NCBI GenBank assembly: GCA_020444005.1
Contig: JAHLLU010000107.1
Coordinates: forward strand, 1-7,010
Direction: 5' to 3'
DNA: 7,010 bases
DNA from: an archaeon
Lineage (GTDB): Archaea; Thermoproteota; Bathyarchaeia; TCS64
Made by a program: the position numbers and the translations under genes. The notes beneath the pieces were generated by a model. That model ran no database searches, had not been told where the DNA came from, and was given only the letters and a program-made list of their open reading frames with translations. How positions within the stretch are numbered: the stretch's first letter is position 1; each line of letters starts with the position of its first letter. Below are positions 1-6,180 of the stretch, in pieces.

Positions 1-91
1 TGTGGTCTTTTACCCTGTCTGTTACCGTTGTATAGATGTCTGTACCGGGTTTCCAATAACTGCATCTCAGCGTGAGGGTCTTGATGTTCAT
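1..91 (-). CDS. 5' end of an unidentified gene, next in the CooC operon (partial)
   Basis: An ATG at 91-89 opens a frame that stays open to the window edge (30 complete codons, beginning MNIKTLTLRCSYWKPGTD). It starts 11 bases after the stop of the cooC gene on the same strand, so it is probably the next operon member. No good Shine-Dalgarno site is visible in those 11 bases. The YWKPGTD stretch, followed by a short helix-like segment ending VTDRVKDH, faintly recalls the N-terminus of archaeal F420-0:glutamate ligase-like (CofE-related) proteins. That rests on memory of a short motif and could easily be wrong. What supports it as a gene is the open frame, the tight spacing and the co-orientation. 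Confidence 0.5.
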   Translation of the reverse strand, partial: MNIKTLTLRCSYWKPGTDIYTTVTDRVKDH

Positions 92-102
92 TCTGTACGC
101 CG

Positions 103-900
103 TTACGGTTTAAAACGTTCTATTAGTAACTCTTCAATTTCTTTTACAGCTTTAACCGCAGGAGAATCTGGAGCATAATCAATTGTTGGTATGCCTTCCA
201 TATCCGCGTCAGCTACAGATTGATCATATGGTATCAATGCAATAACTGGGACACCAAGCTCCTTCATTTTCTTGTTGATGAACACTTCATCTTTGTCTCG
301 CATCACCTTGTTTCCCACCGCAAGTAATGTCTTGACCTCGATCTCTTCAGCCATTTTTAGTATCCGTCTGACTGTATCCACGGATTTCATACGCGGCTCT
401 ATGACTACTATCATCGCATCCATTCTGCGCGCAGTTCCCCTACCAATATGCTCTAATCCAGCTACCATATCCATAACCAGAATCTCGCCACGTTGGATCA
501 ACATGTGCTGAAGTAGGACTCTGAGAAGGGCGTTTGCACCGCACATACATCCTGTCCCCCCGCCCTTCACGGTGCCCATAACTAGAAGCTTGACGTTATC
601 AGGGGCATTTACGCCGAATCTGTCAACTATATCATTGACCTTTGGGTTCATGTTGAAAATATTTCCTAGGGCTTCCTCGGGGGATGCTCCTGTTTTCTCT
701 TTGATAAGCGCCTCATTATCTGTGAGAGGAACAATCTTGTTAGCCTCCTCATACTCCAAGCCAAGACTATAACCAAGATTCAGGTTCGGGTCAGCATCCA
801 CAGCTAAAACACTATAACCGTCTCTTGCTAACAGCCTTGCTAGAGTCGCTGATACAAATGTTTTCCCGACTCCTCCTTTTCCCGCTATGGCTATCTTCAT
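103..900 (-). CDS. cooC: CooC-type nickel-insertion ATPase for CO dehydrogenase
   Basis: This is a 265-residue P-loop ATPase of the SIMIBI (MinD/NifH-like) class. It has the deviant Walker A motif GKGGVGKT at residues 7-14, VDADPN at 34-39, the CMC pair (Cys118, Cys120) that matches the metal-binding CxC of CooC, and the DMVAGLEHIGRG motif at about 144-155, typical of the family. CooC dimers bind nickel and use ATP to mature the nickel-iron-sulfur clusters of CODH/ACS in the cytoplasm. Length is normal for the family. I chose the ATG at 900 rather than the GTG at 909: it gives the usual MKIAIAGKGG start, and AGGTG lies six bases before it, so the GTG sits inside the ribosome site. The stop of the upstream CooC paralog is only nine bases away, suggesting tight coupling. 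I am confident of the family; the CODH/ACS target is inferred from the operon. Confidence 0.9.
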   Translation of the reverse strand: MKIAIAGKGGVGKTFVSATLARLLARDGYSVLAVDADPNLNLGYSLGLEYEEANKIVPLTDNEALIKEKTGASPEEALGNIFNMNPKVNDIVDRFGVNAPDNVKLLVMGTVKGGGTGCMCGANALLRVLLQHMLIQRGEILVMDMVAGLEHIGRGTARRMDAMIVVIEPRMKSVDTVRRILKMAEEIEVKTLLAVGNKVMRDKDEVFINKKMKELGVPVIALIPYDQSVADADMEGIPTIDYAPDSPAVKAVKEIEELLIERFKP

Positions 901-909
901 TTTTTTCAC

Positions 910-1698
910 CTAGTATCCTACTTTTTCGAGGATTTTCTTTACTGATTGATAGGCTGGGCTAATTTCAGGTAAGTCGAGTAGTGATTTGCCCTCAAGGTTG
1001 TACTCCATTATCTTGGGGTCTTCCTCGATTTTCCCTAGATATGTGAAGGGTTGTTCTGCGGCTTGTTTTTCAAGGCTCTTAGGGAACCTGTAACCTCCTA
1101 CAAGGTAGTAGTTGTCGAACTCGATGTCTACATCGTTCATTATCTTGAATGATCGTGCAGCGTTGTCGAAGCTCTTTTTGCTTGGATCGAGGATATTGAA
1201 AACATCTTTTACTTTTTTGGTAATTCTCCTGTTCAGATGCTCAACGCCAGCGGGGGAGTCAACAATAACGTATTGGTAGTTTTTACCCCACATGTCCATT
1301 ATTTGACCAAGAGACCGGTCAGGTAAACAATAACATCCAGCTATCCATTTTGTGCCAACACCAATAAAGTCGAAAAAGCCTGTACCTTCATAGAGACTTT
1401 CCTGAAATAGAAATGGCTCGATCTTGTCCGTGGGAGTCATTCCACTCATTCTCGCCATTTTTCGTTCCTCAAGTATCTCGGATAGAACATCGGCTATGCT
1501 GCGTTTCTTTTGTCCCTCCAAGTCGATACCTATCATTTCTGCGAGGCTCTCATCAGGATCAGAGTCTACTAACAGTAGTGGCTCAACGCCTTTTTCTCCG
1601 AGATATCTGCTTAGTAGCGTAGTAAAGCTACTCTTTCCAGTTCCCCCTCTCCCTGTAACTACAATTGTTCCTTTGTATTCAACCAACTCATCCGACAC
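910..1698 (-). CDS. CooC-like ATPase paralog with arginine in the signature-lysine position
   Basis: This 262-residue SIMIBI ATPase is related to its downstream neighbour but clearly diverged. Its P-loop is GRGGTGKSS from residue 16, so the usual first lysine of the deviant Walker A motif is Arg17, while Lys22 and Ser23 are kept. VDSDPDE (44-50) follows, then a GCYC motif with Cys122 and Cys124 equivalent to the CooC metal-binding pair, and VDSPAGVEHLNRR (146-158) in place of the DxxAGxEH motif. A role in metal-cluster maturation of CODH/ACS, perhaps at a different cluster or subunit from the canonical CooC, is inferred from these residues and from its place between raco and cooC. The start is taken as GTG at 1698. 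The Shine-Dalgarno site is weak, but a TATA-like GTATAAAC is centred about 26 bases upstream, which would give a leaderless message. A TTG four codons in is an alternative start. Confidence 0.82.
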   Translation of the reverse strand: MSDELVEYKGTIVVTGRGGTGKSSFTTLLSRYLGEKGVEPLLLVDSDPDESLAEMIGIDLEGQKKRSIADVLSEILEERKMARMSGMTPTDKIEPFLFQESLYEGTGFFDFIGVGTKWIAGCYCLPDRSLGQIMDMWGKNYQYVIVDSPAGVEHLNRRITKKVKDVFNILDPSKKSFDNAARSFKIMNDVDIEFDNYYLVGGYRFPKSLEKQAAEQPFTYLGKIEEDPKIMEYNLEGKSLLDLPEISPAYQSVKKILEKVGY

Positions 1699-1720
1699 CC
1701 TGTTACCACTATTTAGTGTA

Positions 1721-1728
1721 GTTTATAC
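1721..1728 (-). promoter_or_regulatory. Candidate TATA box for the CooC-like paralog
   Basis: GTATAAAC read on the minus strand lies in the 57-base gap between the RACo-like gene and the CooC-like paralog. Its centre is about 26 bases before the GTG start, the distance expected for an archaeal leaderless promoter. This would allow the two ATPase genes to be expressed separately from the activator. No clear BRE is visible, so the call is tentative. Confidence 0.35.
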
Positions 1729-1755
1729 ATCAAAGAAGGTGTGGATTATACTTAA

Positions 1756-3600
1756 TCAGGTTTTAGTATACGAAGGGAAATATTCCTTCTCCCCCGGTAG
1801 ATAAAGCGCCTTACTATACTCATCAATAAACTCAAGATCAACTAACAGATCAATGTAGACCATGTTTTTCGCGACCTCAACTGCCTCAAGACGCTTATCT
1901 ACTGATATTAAAGTGGCAAATGCCCCGGATAAGGAGCCGTTACCTAGAGGATGGTATTCTCCGTTTGGAAACTCTGGGAATATACCTAAAAGAGTGGCGT
2001 TTTTCATATCAGTGTAAGTGCCGAATGCTCCCGCTAGATAGATGTTTTTTGTATCATAGATGTCTATCTTGAGTTTTTTCATCAATACAGTTACTGCTCC
2101 ACAAGCCGCTGCCTTAGAATCAATAACATAATCAAGGTCAGCTTGAGTCAATACAATGTCTTTTCCAATCTCGGTTTCCTCCGCTGGAACAACAAGATAC
2201 TCGAGACCCCATTTTCCATCCCTGACATAAGGCATTACGGGTACGAATTTGCCTGAAAAATCCATAACTCCCACACGGAAGACCTCTGCAACCAGATCAA
2301 TCAAACCAGAGCCACAGATTCCCTTTGCAGGAGCATCACCGATAGTGGTTATCTTGGCTTTCTTTGTCTCGTCATCGATCTCAACGTGGTCTATCCCGCC
2401 AATAGCAGCCCGCATACCATGACGTACGCCCTCGCCCTCAAAGGCTGGACCGCTAGCGCAACTGCATGAAAACAACCATTTATTGTTACCAAATACTATC
2501 TCTCCATTTGTTCCTAGGTCTACCATGAGGCTCATGTTTTCTGATTTATGCATCTCACTTGCTATCACATCACCGATAGCGTCTCCACCGAGGAACCTAC
2601 TAACATTGGGTACACAGTAGACGTAGCCCTCAGGGTTCACATTTAAACCGAGTTTTCCCGCCTTCTTGATAATAGGGTCTCGGGAGACTTCTACATTCGC
2701 GATCTCAAGATAGCCAGACTCTAGACCAGCGAAAAGATGATTCATAACTGTGTTTGCGCCTATTGATGTCTCTGATACTTTGAGTGAAGTTATTCCGGTT
2801 TCATCATATATCTTGGATACTACCTCATTGATTGAGTCTACGACAACTTTCTGAAGCTTCTTTAAACCTTTTTCATCTCTCGCGATGGCGGTTCGGGTAA
2901 CCAAGTCTTCACCATAGGTGATCTGTTTGTTCATCCCAGAGCCTTTACCCAGTATCTCTCCTGTGTTCAAATCAACAAGAACGGCAACGATAGTAGTGGT
3001 ACCAATATCTATGGCGAGGCCGTAGCTTTCACCAGTTGTGTCTCCCGCTTCGACGTTGATAACCTCCGGGAAGCCATTAGTTCTTGAGACTGTAATGGTA
3101 ACTGTATCATCATTTAGCTCATTGATTTTATCGTAGACCTTTTCCGGTACCCTCGGTGGCGCCCCTGAATAGTCTTTGATCTTTAACCGTCTATAACTGA
3201 GGAGGGGGTTGCTGCTTTCCGCTGGTCTGGATTCAAGCAAGTATTTCTTGACGGCGGTTTTGATCTCTGGTATATCTAACTCTGAGCTTATGAGTATCTT
3301 AGGGTTCTCTACACGGCTCTCTAATGGTATTGTGAACTCACAGTCTTCAATGAGTCTAACCATACATGCTAGATAGTAGCCTGACTCCAGCTCCTCATGA
3401 GATAATAGCTTATCCGGGAGAAGACTGCGCTTCTCAACTTTTCCTTTATCCAGAATAACCCTGCATTTTCCACAGAGTCCCTTTCCTCCACAGAGCGCCT
3501 CTACATGTATGCCTTCTTCTTGAAGTCTATGTAGTAATATGTCGCCTTTTTCTGCGAATATTTCTCTGTTTATCGGGTTTAACAGAATGCGTATACTCAC
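1756..3600 (-). CDS. RACo-like corrinoid protein reductive activator ([2Fe-2S] + ASKHA ATPase, DUF4445 family)
   Basis: This 614-residue protein starts with a plant-type [2Fe-2S] ferredoxin domain: Cys37, Cys43, Cys46 (CGGKGLCGKC) and Cys79. A linker region (about 100-190) follows, then an ASKHA-fold ATPase with the phosphate loop IDIGTTT (198-203 region), the second phosphate loop DLGTNGE (361-367) and LAGAFG (522-527). This is the layout of RACo, the ATP-dependent activator that returns the inactive Co(II) corrinoid iron-sulfur protein of the Wood-Ljungdahl pathway to Co(I). RamA, which activates methylamine corrinoid proteins, carries a cysteine-rich ferredoxin domain at its C-terminus; here the C-terminus has no such cluster, so RACo is the better match. 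It leads an operon with two CooC-type ATPases, which supports a CODH/ACS role. The GTG start lies about 30 bases from a strong TTTATAAA box. The weak site TGAGAT precedes it. Confidence 0.88.
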   Translation of the reverse strand: MSIRILLNPINREIFAEKGDILLHRLQEEGIHVEALCGGKGLCGKCRVILDKGKVEKRSLLPDKLLSHEELESGYYLACMVRLIEDCEFTIPLESRVENPKILISSELDIPEIKTAVKKYLLESRPAESSNPLLSYRRLKIKDYSGAPPRVPEKVYDKINELNDDTVTITVSRTNGFPEVINVEAGDTTGESYGLAIDIGTTTIVAVLVDLNTGEILGKGSGMNKQITYGEDLVTRTAIARDEKGLKKLQKVVVDSINEVVSKIYDETGITSLKVSETSIGANTVMNHLFAGLESGYLEIANVEVSRDPIIKKAGKLGLNVNPEGYVYCVPNVSRFLGGDAIGDVIASEMHKSENMSLMVDLGTNGEIVFGNNKWLFSCSCASGPAFEGEGVRHGMRAAIGGIDHVEIDDETKKAKITTIGDAPAKGICGSGLIDLVAEVFRVGVMDFSGKFVPVMPYVRDGKWGLEYLVVPAEETEIGKDIVLTQADLDYVIDSKAAACGAVTVLMKKLKIDIYDTKNIYLAGAFGTYTDMKNATLLGIFPEFPNGEYHPLGNGSLSGAFATLISVDKRLEAVEVAKNMVYIDLLVDLEFIDEYSKALYLPGEKEYFPSYTKT

Positions 3601-3628
3601 AATATCTCATATGGAGTACGTGTAGATG

Positions 3629-3638
3629 TTTATAAAAA
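3629..3638 (-). promoter_or_regulatory. TATA box in the divergent raco/isf intergenic region
   Basis: TTTATAAA at 3629-3636, extended by two further A residues on the plus strand, is an almost perfect archaeal TATA box. On the minus strand its centre is about 32 bases before the GTG of the RACo-like gene, which predicts a very short leader of about six bases. The core is palindromic, so it could also bind TBP in the opposite orientation and give a plus-strand message with a leader of roughly 30 bases. Confidence 0.55.
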
Positions 3639-3657
3639 GTAACTAAAGAAGAACAAG

Positions 3658-3665
3658 TATTATAC
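3658..3665 (+). promoter_or_regulatory. Candidate TATA box for the Isf-AfpA operon
   Basis: TATTATAC follows the purine-rich AAGAAGAACAAG, which could serve as a BRE. Its centre is about 26 bases before the ATG at 3688. No Shine-Dalgarno site precedes that ATG, which fits a leaderless transcript starting at or next to the start codon. Confidence 0.42.
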
Positions 3666-3687
3666 CGGTTACCATAGATTTCAGTAC

Positions 3688-4272
3688 ATGATTCTCGGTA
3701 TCTCAGGAAGCCCTCGTAGTAAGTCAACTGAATATGTCTGTAAACAGGCGCTTCAATTGATTGAAGAACTAGGATACGAGACAAAGTACTGGAGTGTTAA
3801 AGGGAAAAAAATCAATTTCTGTGTTCATTGTGATTACTGTAAGAAGGGTGAAGGTTGCGTATTCAATGATGATATGCAATCTCTCTACGAGCTTCTTGAG
3901 GAAGCTACAGCATATGTGATCTCAACGCCCGTATACAATGGTAATGTAAGTGGACAACTCAAAACAGTCATGGACCGATGTAGAGCATTATTCTCAAGAA
4001 ATCATAAAGTGTTCAGATACAAACCAGTAATTGCGATAGCTGTAGGCGGAGACAGAGCAGGTGGACAGGAAACCGCCATACAACAGATAATAGATTTCTA
4101 TGTGATGAATGGAGGATTGCCCATAAGTGGTGGTACGTTTGGAGCTAATCTTGGTGCGTCTTTTTGGTCAAAAGACTCCTTGGAGGGTGTAATGGAGGAC
4201 GAGGAGGGCTTTAGAAGTCTCCAGAAGACAGTAAAACGTCTAGATAAATACATCAAGGAGCATAAAAAATGA
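3688..4272 (+). CDS. isf: Iron-sulfur flavoprotein (Isf family, FMN + [4Fe-4S])
   Basis: This 194-residue flavodoxin-fold protein of the NADPH-dependent FMN reductase family begins with the FMN phosphate loop GISGSPRSKSTE (4-15). It carries a compact cysteine motif, C45-x2-C48-x2-C51-x5-C57, which matches the CX2CX2CX4-7C pattern that binds the [4Fe-4S] cluster in methanoarchaeal Isf. TPVYNGNVSGQLKTVMDR (80-97) and VGGDRAGGQE (119-128) are further FMN-site signatures. Isf proteins are soluble homodimers that take electrons from ferredoxin and have been linked to oxygen or peroxide defence; the true acceptor is uncertain. The gene opens a plus-strand pair with afpA, overlapping it by four bases, and faces away from the CODH/ACS maturation operon. 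I am confident of the family; the physiological partner is inferred. Confidence 0.88.
   Translation: MILGISGSPRSKSTEYVCKQALQLIEELGYETKYWSVKGKKINFCVHCDYCKKGEGCVFNDDMQSLYELLEEATAYVISTPVYNGNVSGQLKTVMDRCRALFSRNHKVFRYKPVIAIAVGGDRAGGQETAIQQIIDFYVMNGGLPISGGTFGANLGASFWSKDSLEGVMEDEEGFRSLQKTVKRLDKYIKEHKK
4255..4260 (+). promoter_or_regulatory. Shine-Dalgarno site of afpA
   Basis: AAGGAG lies inside the last codons of the Isf gene, eight bases before the afpA ATG. It fixes that start and shows that afpA is translated by reinitiation or coupling with Isf. Confidence 0.7.
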
Positions 4273-4811
4273 AAATTGCATGGGGAATAACTGGAAGCGG
4301 AGACAAGTTCAGGGAAACCTATGAGGTTATGCGAGAAATCAAGGACATTTATGGAGAAAAAATAACTATCCATGTATATCTCTCCAAAGCTGGGCAGCTT
4401 GTCGCTAAGTACTATAAGTTGACCGAGGCACTGCAGGGATTTGATAGGTATAATGTTGAGGTAGATGCTAACACGCCTTTCTTATCGGGAATGCTTCAGT
4501 CGGGTCGATACGATTTTTTGATTATTGCACCGGCTACAAGTAATACTGTTGCAAAGATTGCCGTGGGTATTTCTGATACTTTGCTGACTAATGCCGCGGT
4601 TCAAGGTGTGAAGGGTTTTATTGATGTTCATATTATGCCCGTTGATTTCAGAGAAGGCATAGTTACCACAATAATTCCATCAGGCAAAGAACTCAAGCTA
4701 CGTATCAGAAAAGAAGACGCCGATAACGTGAGACGCCTAGAAAAAATGGAAGGCTTCCTTGTCTTCGAGAATCCAGATGAAATCCGTGATATAATTGAAA
4801 AAAGGTTATGA
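4269..4811 (+). CDS. afpA: Archaeoflavoprotein AfpA (FMN-binding, ferredoxin-dependent)
   Basis: This 180-residue flavoprotein-fold protein has GITGSGDK (6-13) at the N-terminus and the flavin-binding segment APATSNTVAKIAVG (87-100) followed by ISDTLLTNAA. These are typical of the AfpA/MJ0208/dihydromethanopterin-reductase relatives of the HFCD flavoprotein family. It contains no cysteine at all, so it lacks the ferredoxin domain of the MJ0208 and DmrX types; this and its length point to AfpA. The Archaeoglobus fulgidus AfpA is an FMN homodimer reduced by ferredoxin, including ferredoxin reduced by CO through CODH, but not by NAD(P)H. The start ATG overlaps the Isf stop as ATGA and is served by AAGGAG. 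The stop overlaps that of the convergent dehydrogenase pseudogene. Partnership with Isf and with CODH-linked electron flow is inferred from position. Confidence 0.85.
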   Translation: MKIAWGITGSGDKFRETYEVMREIKDIYGEKITIHVYLSKAGQLVAKYYKLTEALQGFDRYNVEVDANTPFLSGMLQSGRYDFLIIAPATSNTVAKIAVGISDTLLTNAAVQGVKGFIDVHIMPVDFREGIVTTIIPSGKELKLRIRKEDADNVRRLEKMEGFLVFENPDEIRDIIEKRL

Positions 4812-4836
4812 GACTAGCTTTTGTCCAGCTAGTTTC
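4798..4836 (-). terminator. Candidate terminator of the dehydrogenase gene
   Basis: On the minus strand an inverted repeat at 4836-4810 (arms AGCTAGT/ACTAGCT extended by three pairs, one of them a wobble; loop of seven) is followed after six bases by a run of six T (4803-4798). It covers the last codons of the dehydrogenase. Archaeal termination mainly needs the T tract, so the hairpin may be incidental. Confidence 0.35.
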
Positions 4837-5693
4837 TCGACGGCTCTTAAGACCGCCTGTGTGCCGTCTTGTAGCATGTCTTCTGCTTGGCAGTGCCTGA
4901 ACATCTGTAGAACCAGTGCTGTGGCTGGTAAGGGCATCTTGTTAGCGTCACCAGTCTCCATGATGATTCTCAGGTCTTTTAGGTAGTCCTTGATCTTGAA
5001 GCCGGGGGACATATCATCTTTCAATAGTCTAGCACCGTTGTTTGTTAGTTGCCAGCTTCCCGCTGCTCCACCTGATACTGCTTGATGGACACGCTCTACA
5101 TCGACACCTGCTTTAGCTGCGAATACCAGTGCTTACGCTACTCCTAGCATTGTTGTACCTACTAGAATCTGGTTTACTGCTTTACAGACCTGGCCGTCAC
5201 CGTTTCCACCGATATAGGTGATTGTTTTTCCCATCGCCTCAAGGATAGGTTTGCACTCCTCGAAGACTTTCTCTTTTCCACCGACCATGATGCTTAGTGT
5301 TCCGTTGGTTGCGCCGATAACTCCCCCGCTAACTGGTCCATCAAGCATCTCTACGCCCTTCTTTGCTAGTTCTTCAGCTATCTCTACTGTAGCGATTGGG
5401 CTGATTGTGCTCATATCGATGAAGATATCTCCTTTCTTGGCTCCATAGATCGCACCGTTTTCTCCTAGAATGACTTCCTTAACGTCATCGCTGCCTGTTA
5501 CTATACTGATTACGATGTCGCTATTTTCTGCTACTTCTTTTGGTGTTTTTGCGAGTTTTGCTCCTGCGTCAACTACTGGTTTGGTTTTTGATTCTGTTCT
5601 GTTCCAGACGGTTACTGGGTAGCCTGCCTTTAAGAGGTTAAGACTCATGCCTTTTCCCATTAAACCTATTCCAATGAATCCGATCTTCTTCAA
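4806..5693 (-). pseudogene. 3-hydroxyisobutyrate dehydrogenase-family NAD(P)-dependent reductase, broken by one in-frame stop
   Basis: The frame encodes a complete beta-hydroxyacid dehydrogenase (about 295 residues, the usual length) except for a TAA at 5135-5133, codon 187. Before the stop are the Rossmann motif GIGLMGKGM (8-16), WNRT (30-33), the substrate loop DGPVSGGVIGATNGT (118-132) and the catalytic Lys171 in CKAVNQ. After the stop the same frame continues without a shift through ALVFAAKAGVD, VSGGAAGSWQL and FKIKDYLKDL to a TAA at 4808-4806, which is the C-terminal helical domain. Relatives usually have Glu at the stop position (SEAL), so one GAA to TAA change explains it. The enzyme would oxidise 3-hydroxy acids or reduce semialdehydes such as tartronate or succinic semialdehyde; the substrate cannot be read here. 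TTG at 5693 gives the family-typical MKKIGFIG; TTG at 5702 is an alternative. If translated, a 186-residue fragment lacking the C-terminal domain would result. Confidence 0.87.
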
Positions 5694-5713
5694 CGTGATC
5701 AAATATAGAGGAC

Positions 5714-5721
5714 ATTATAGC
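5714..5721 (-). promoter_or_regulatory. Candidate TATA box for the dehydrogenase gene
   Basis: GCTATAAT on the minus strand is centred about 24 bases before the TTG at 5693 and follows a purine-rich AGAG. It would give a leaderless or nearly leaderless message, which agrees with the absence of a Shine-Dalgarno site. It is too close to the TTG at 5702 to serve that start. Confidence 0.32.
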
Positions 5722-5737
5722 CTCTAAACGGTTTCGA

Positions 5738-6145
5738 CTATAGAACAGATGCCTTGATTCTTAGAAGCGCGTAGTTTCCTCCGAATCCTATTATTATCAA
5801 TACGATGCCGAACATTAGCCAACGATTGGCTGCTTGGCGATTATACGCTATCTGTGTGCTCCGGTAGGTCATGTATAAGCCAACTATGAGGAATGAGTCA
5901 ACTAACATAACAACGTAGCCTTCGGTGGATGTCTGCTCGTTGGTATATGGGTGTAGGAAACTAAAGCTATTGCTTGATAGTGTTACCATGGAGTTTGGTG
6001 ATTCAAGGATATTGTAAACGCCTCCCCCGATGATAAACAGGCAAAAAACTACAACTGCTATTGAGATGTATTTCTTTGGGATCTGTATCCTGCTTTTTAT
6101 TAGTGGGCTACTTTTTGGTTTGCCTTTATTTTTTCGCTTAGACAT
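5738..6145 (-). CDS. Small three-helix membrane protein resembling oligosaccharyltransferase subunit OSTC/DC2 (Ost3/6 family)
   Basis: This protein has 135 residues. A basic cytoplasmic N-terminus (many Lys/Arg in residues 1-25) is followed by membrane helices at about 26-46, 77-94 and 109-129 with a polar loop of about 30 residues between the first two. The first helix ends in IIGGGVYNILESP (38-50), closely resembling the GGIIYDVIVEPP stretch I recall from human OSTC/DC2. The third helix begins NRWLMFGIV and ends in ALLRIK, parallel to NRFLLLFIGF and VFMRMK there. Length, helix count and N-in topology also agree. In eukaryotes this family joins the STT3 oligosaccharyltransferase to the translocon; Asgard archaea are reported to carry Ost3/6-like proteins. 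A role with an archaeal AglB/STT3 is inferred from resemblance only; no glycosylation gene lies nearby. The ATG is preceded by GAGG at nine bases' spacing. It could instead be an unrelated three-helix protein. Confidence 0.68.
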   Translation of the reverse strand: MSKRKNKGKPKSSPLIKSRIQIPKKYISIAVVVFCLFIIGGGVYNILESPNSMVTLSSNSFSFLHPYTNEQTSTEGYVVMLVDSFLIVGLYMTYRSTQIAYNRQAANRWLMFGIVLIIIGFGGNYALLRIKASVL

Positions 6146-6180
6146 CCCGTTTTTCCTCTGCGGATTAGATACTTGATTCC

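Noticed and set aside
272..772. Plus-strand open frames opposite cooC
   Set aside because: They are antisense to conserved P-loop ATPase sequence and have serine/isoleucine-rich composition typical of shadows.
901..909. GTG at 909 as the cooC start
   Set aside because: It is part of the AGGTG ribosome site of the ATG at 900, which gives the family-typical N-terminus.
1413..1804. Plus-strand open frames opposite the CooC-like ATPase
   Set aside because: They lie antisense to a strongly conserved gene, have no recognisable motifs and no ribosome sites; they are coding shadows.
3527..3784. Minus-strand frame of 85 codons crossing the divergent promoter
   Set aside because: It overlaps the start of the RACo-like gene in another frame, the promoter region and the start of isf, and has no family resemblance.
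4098..4373. Minus-strand frame of 91 codons under isf and afpA
   Set aside because: It is antisense to two well-supported coupled genes and shows no motif.
4806..5024. A separate 72-residue gene on the minus strand starting at TTG 5024
   Set aside because: Its sequence is the C-terminal domain of the dehydrogenase, in the same frame as the N-terminal part; codons 5132-5025 before it are also family sequence, so it is the downstream part of the broken gene.
5133..5135. Recoded stop (pyrrolysine or selenocysteine)
   Set aside because: The codon is TAA, not TAG or TGA, and relatives have an ordinary Glu there.
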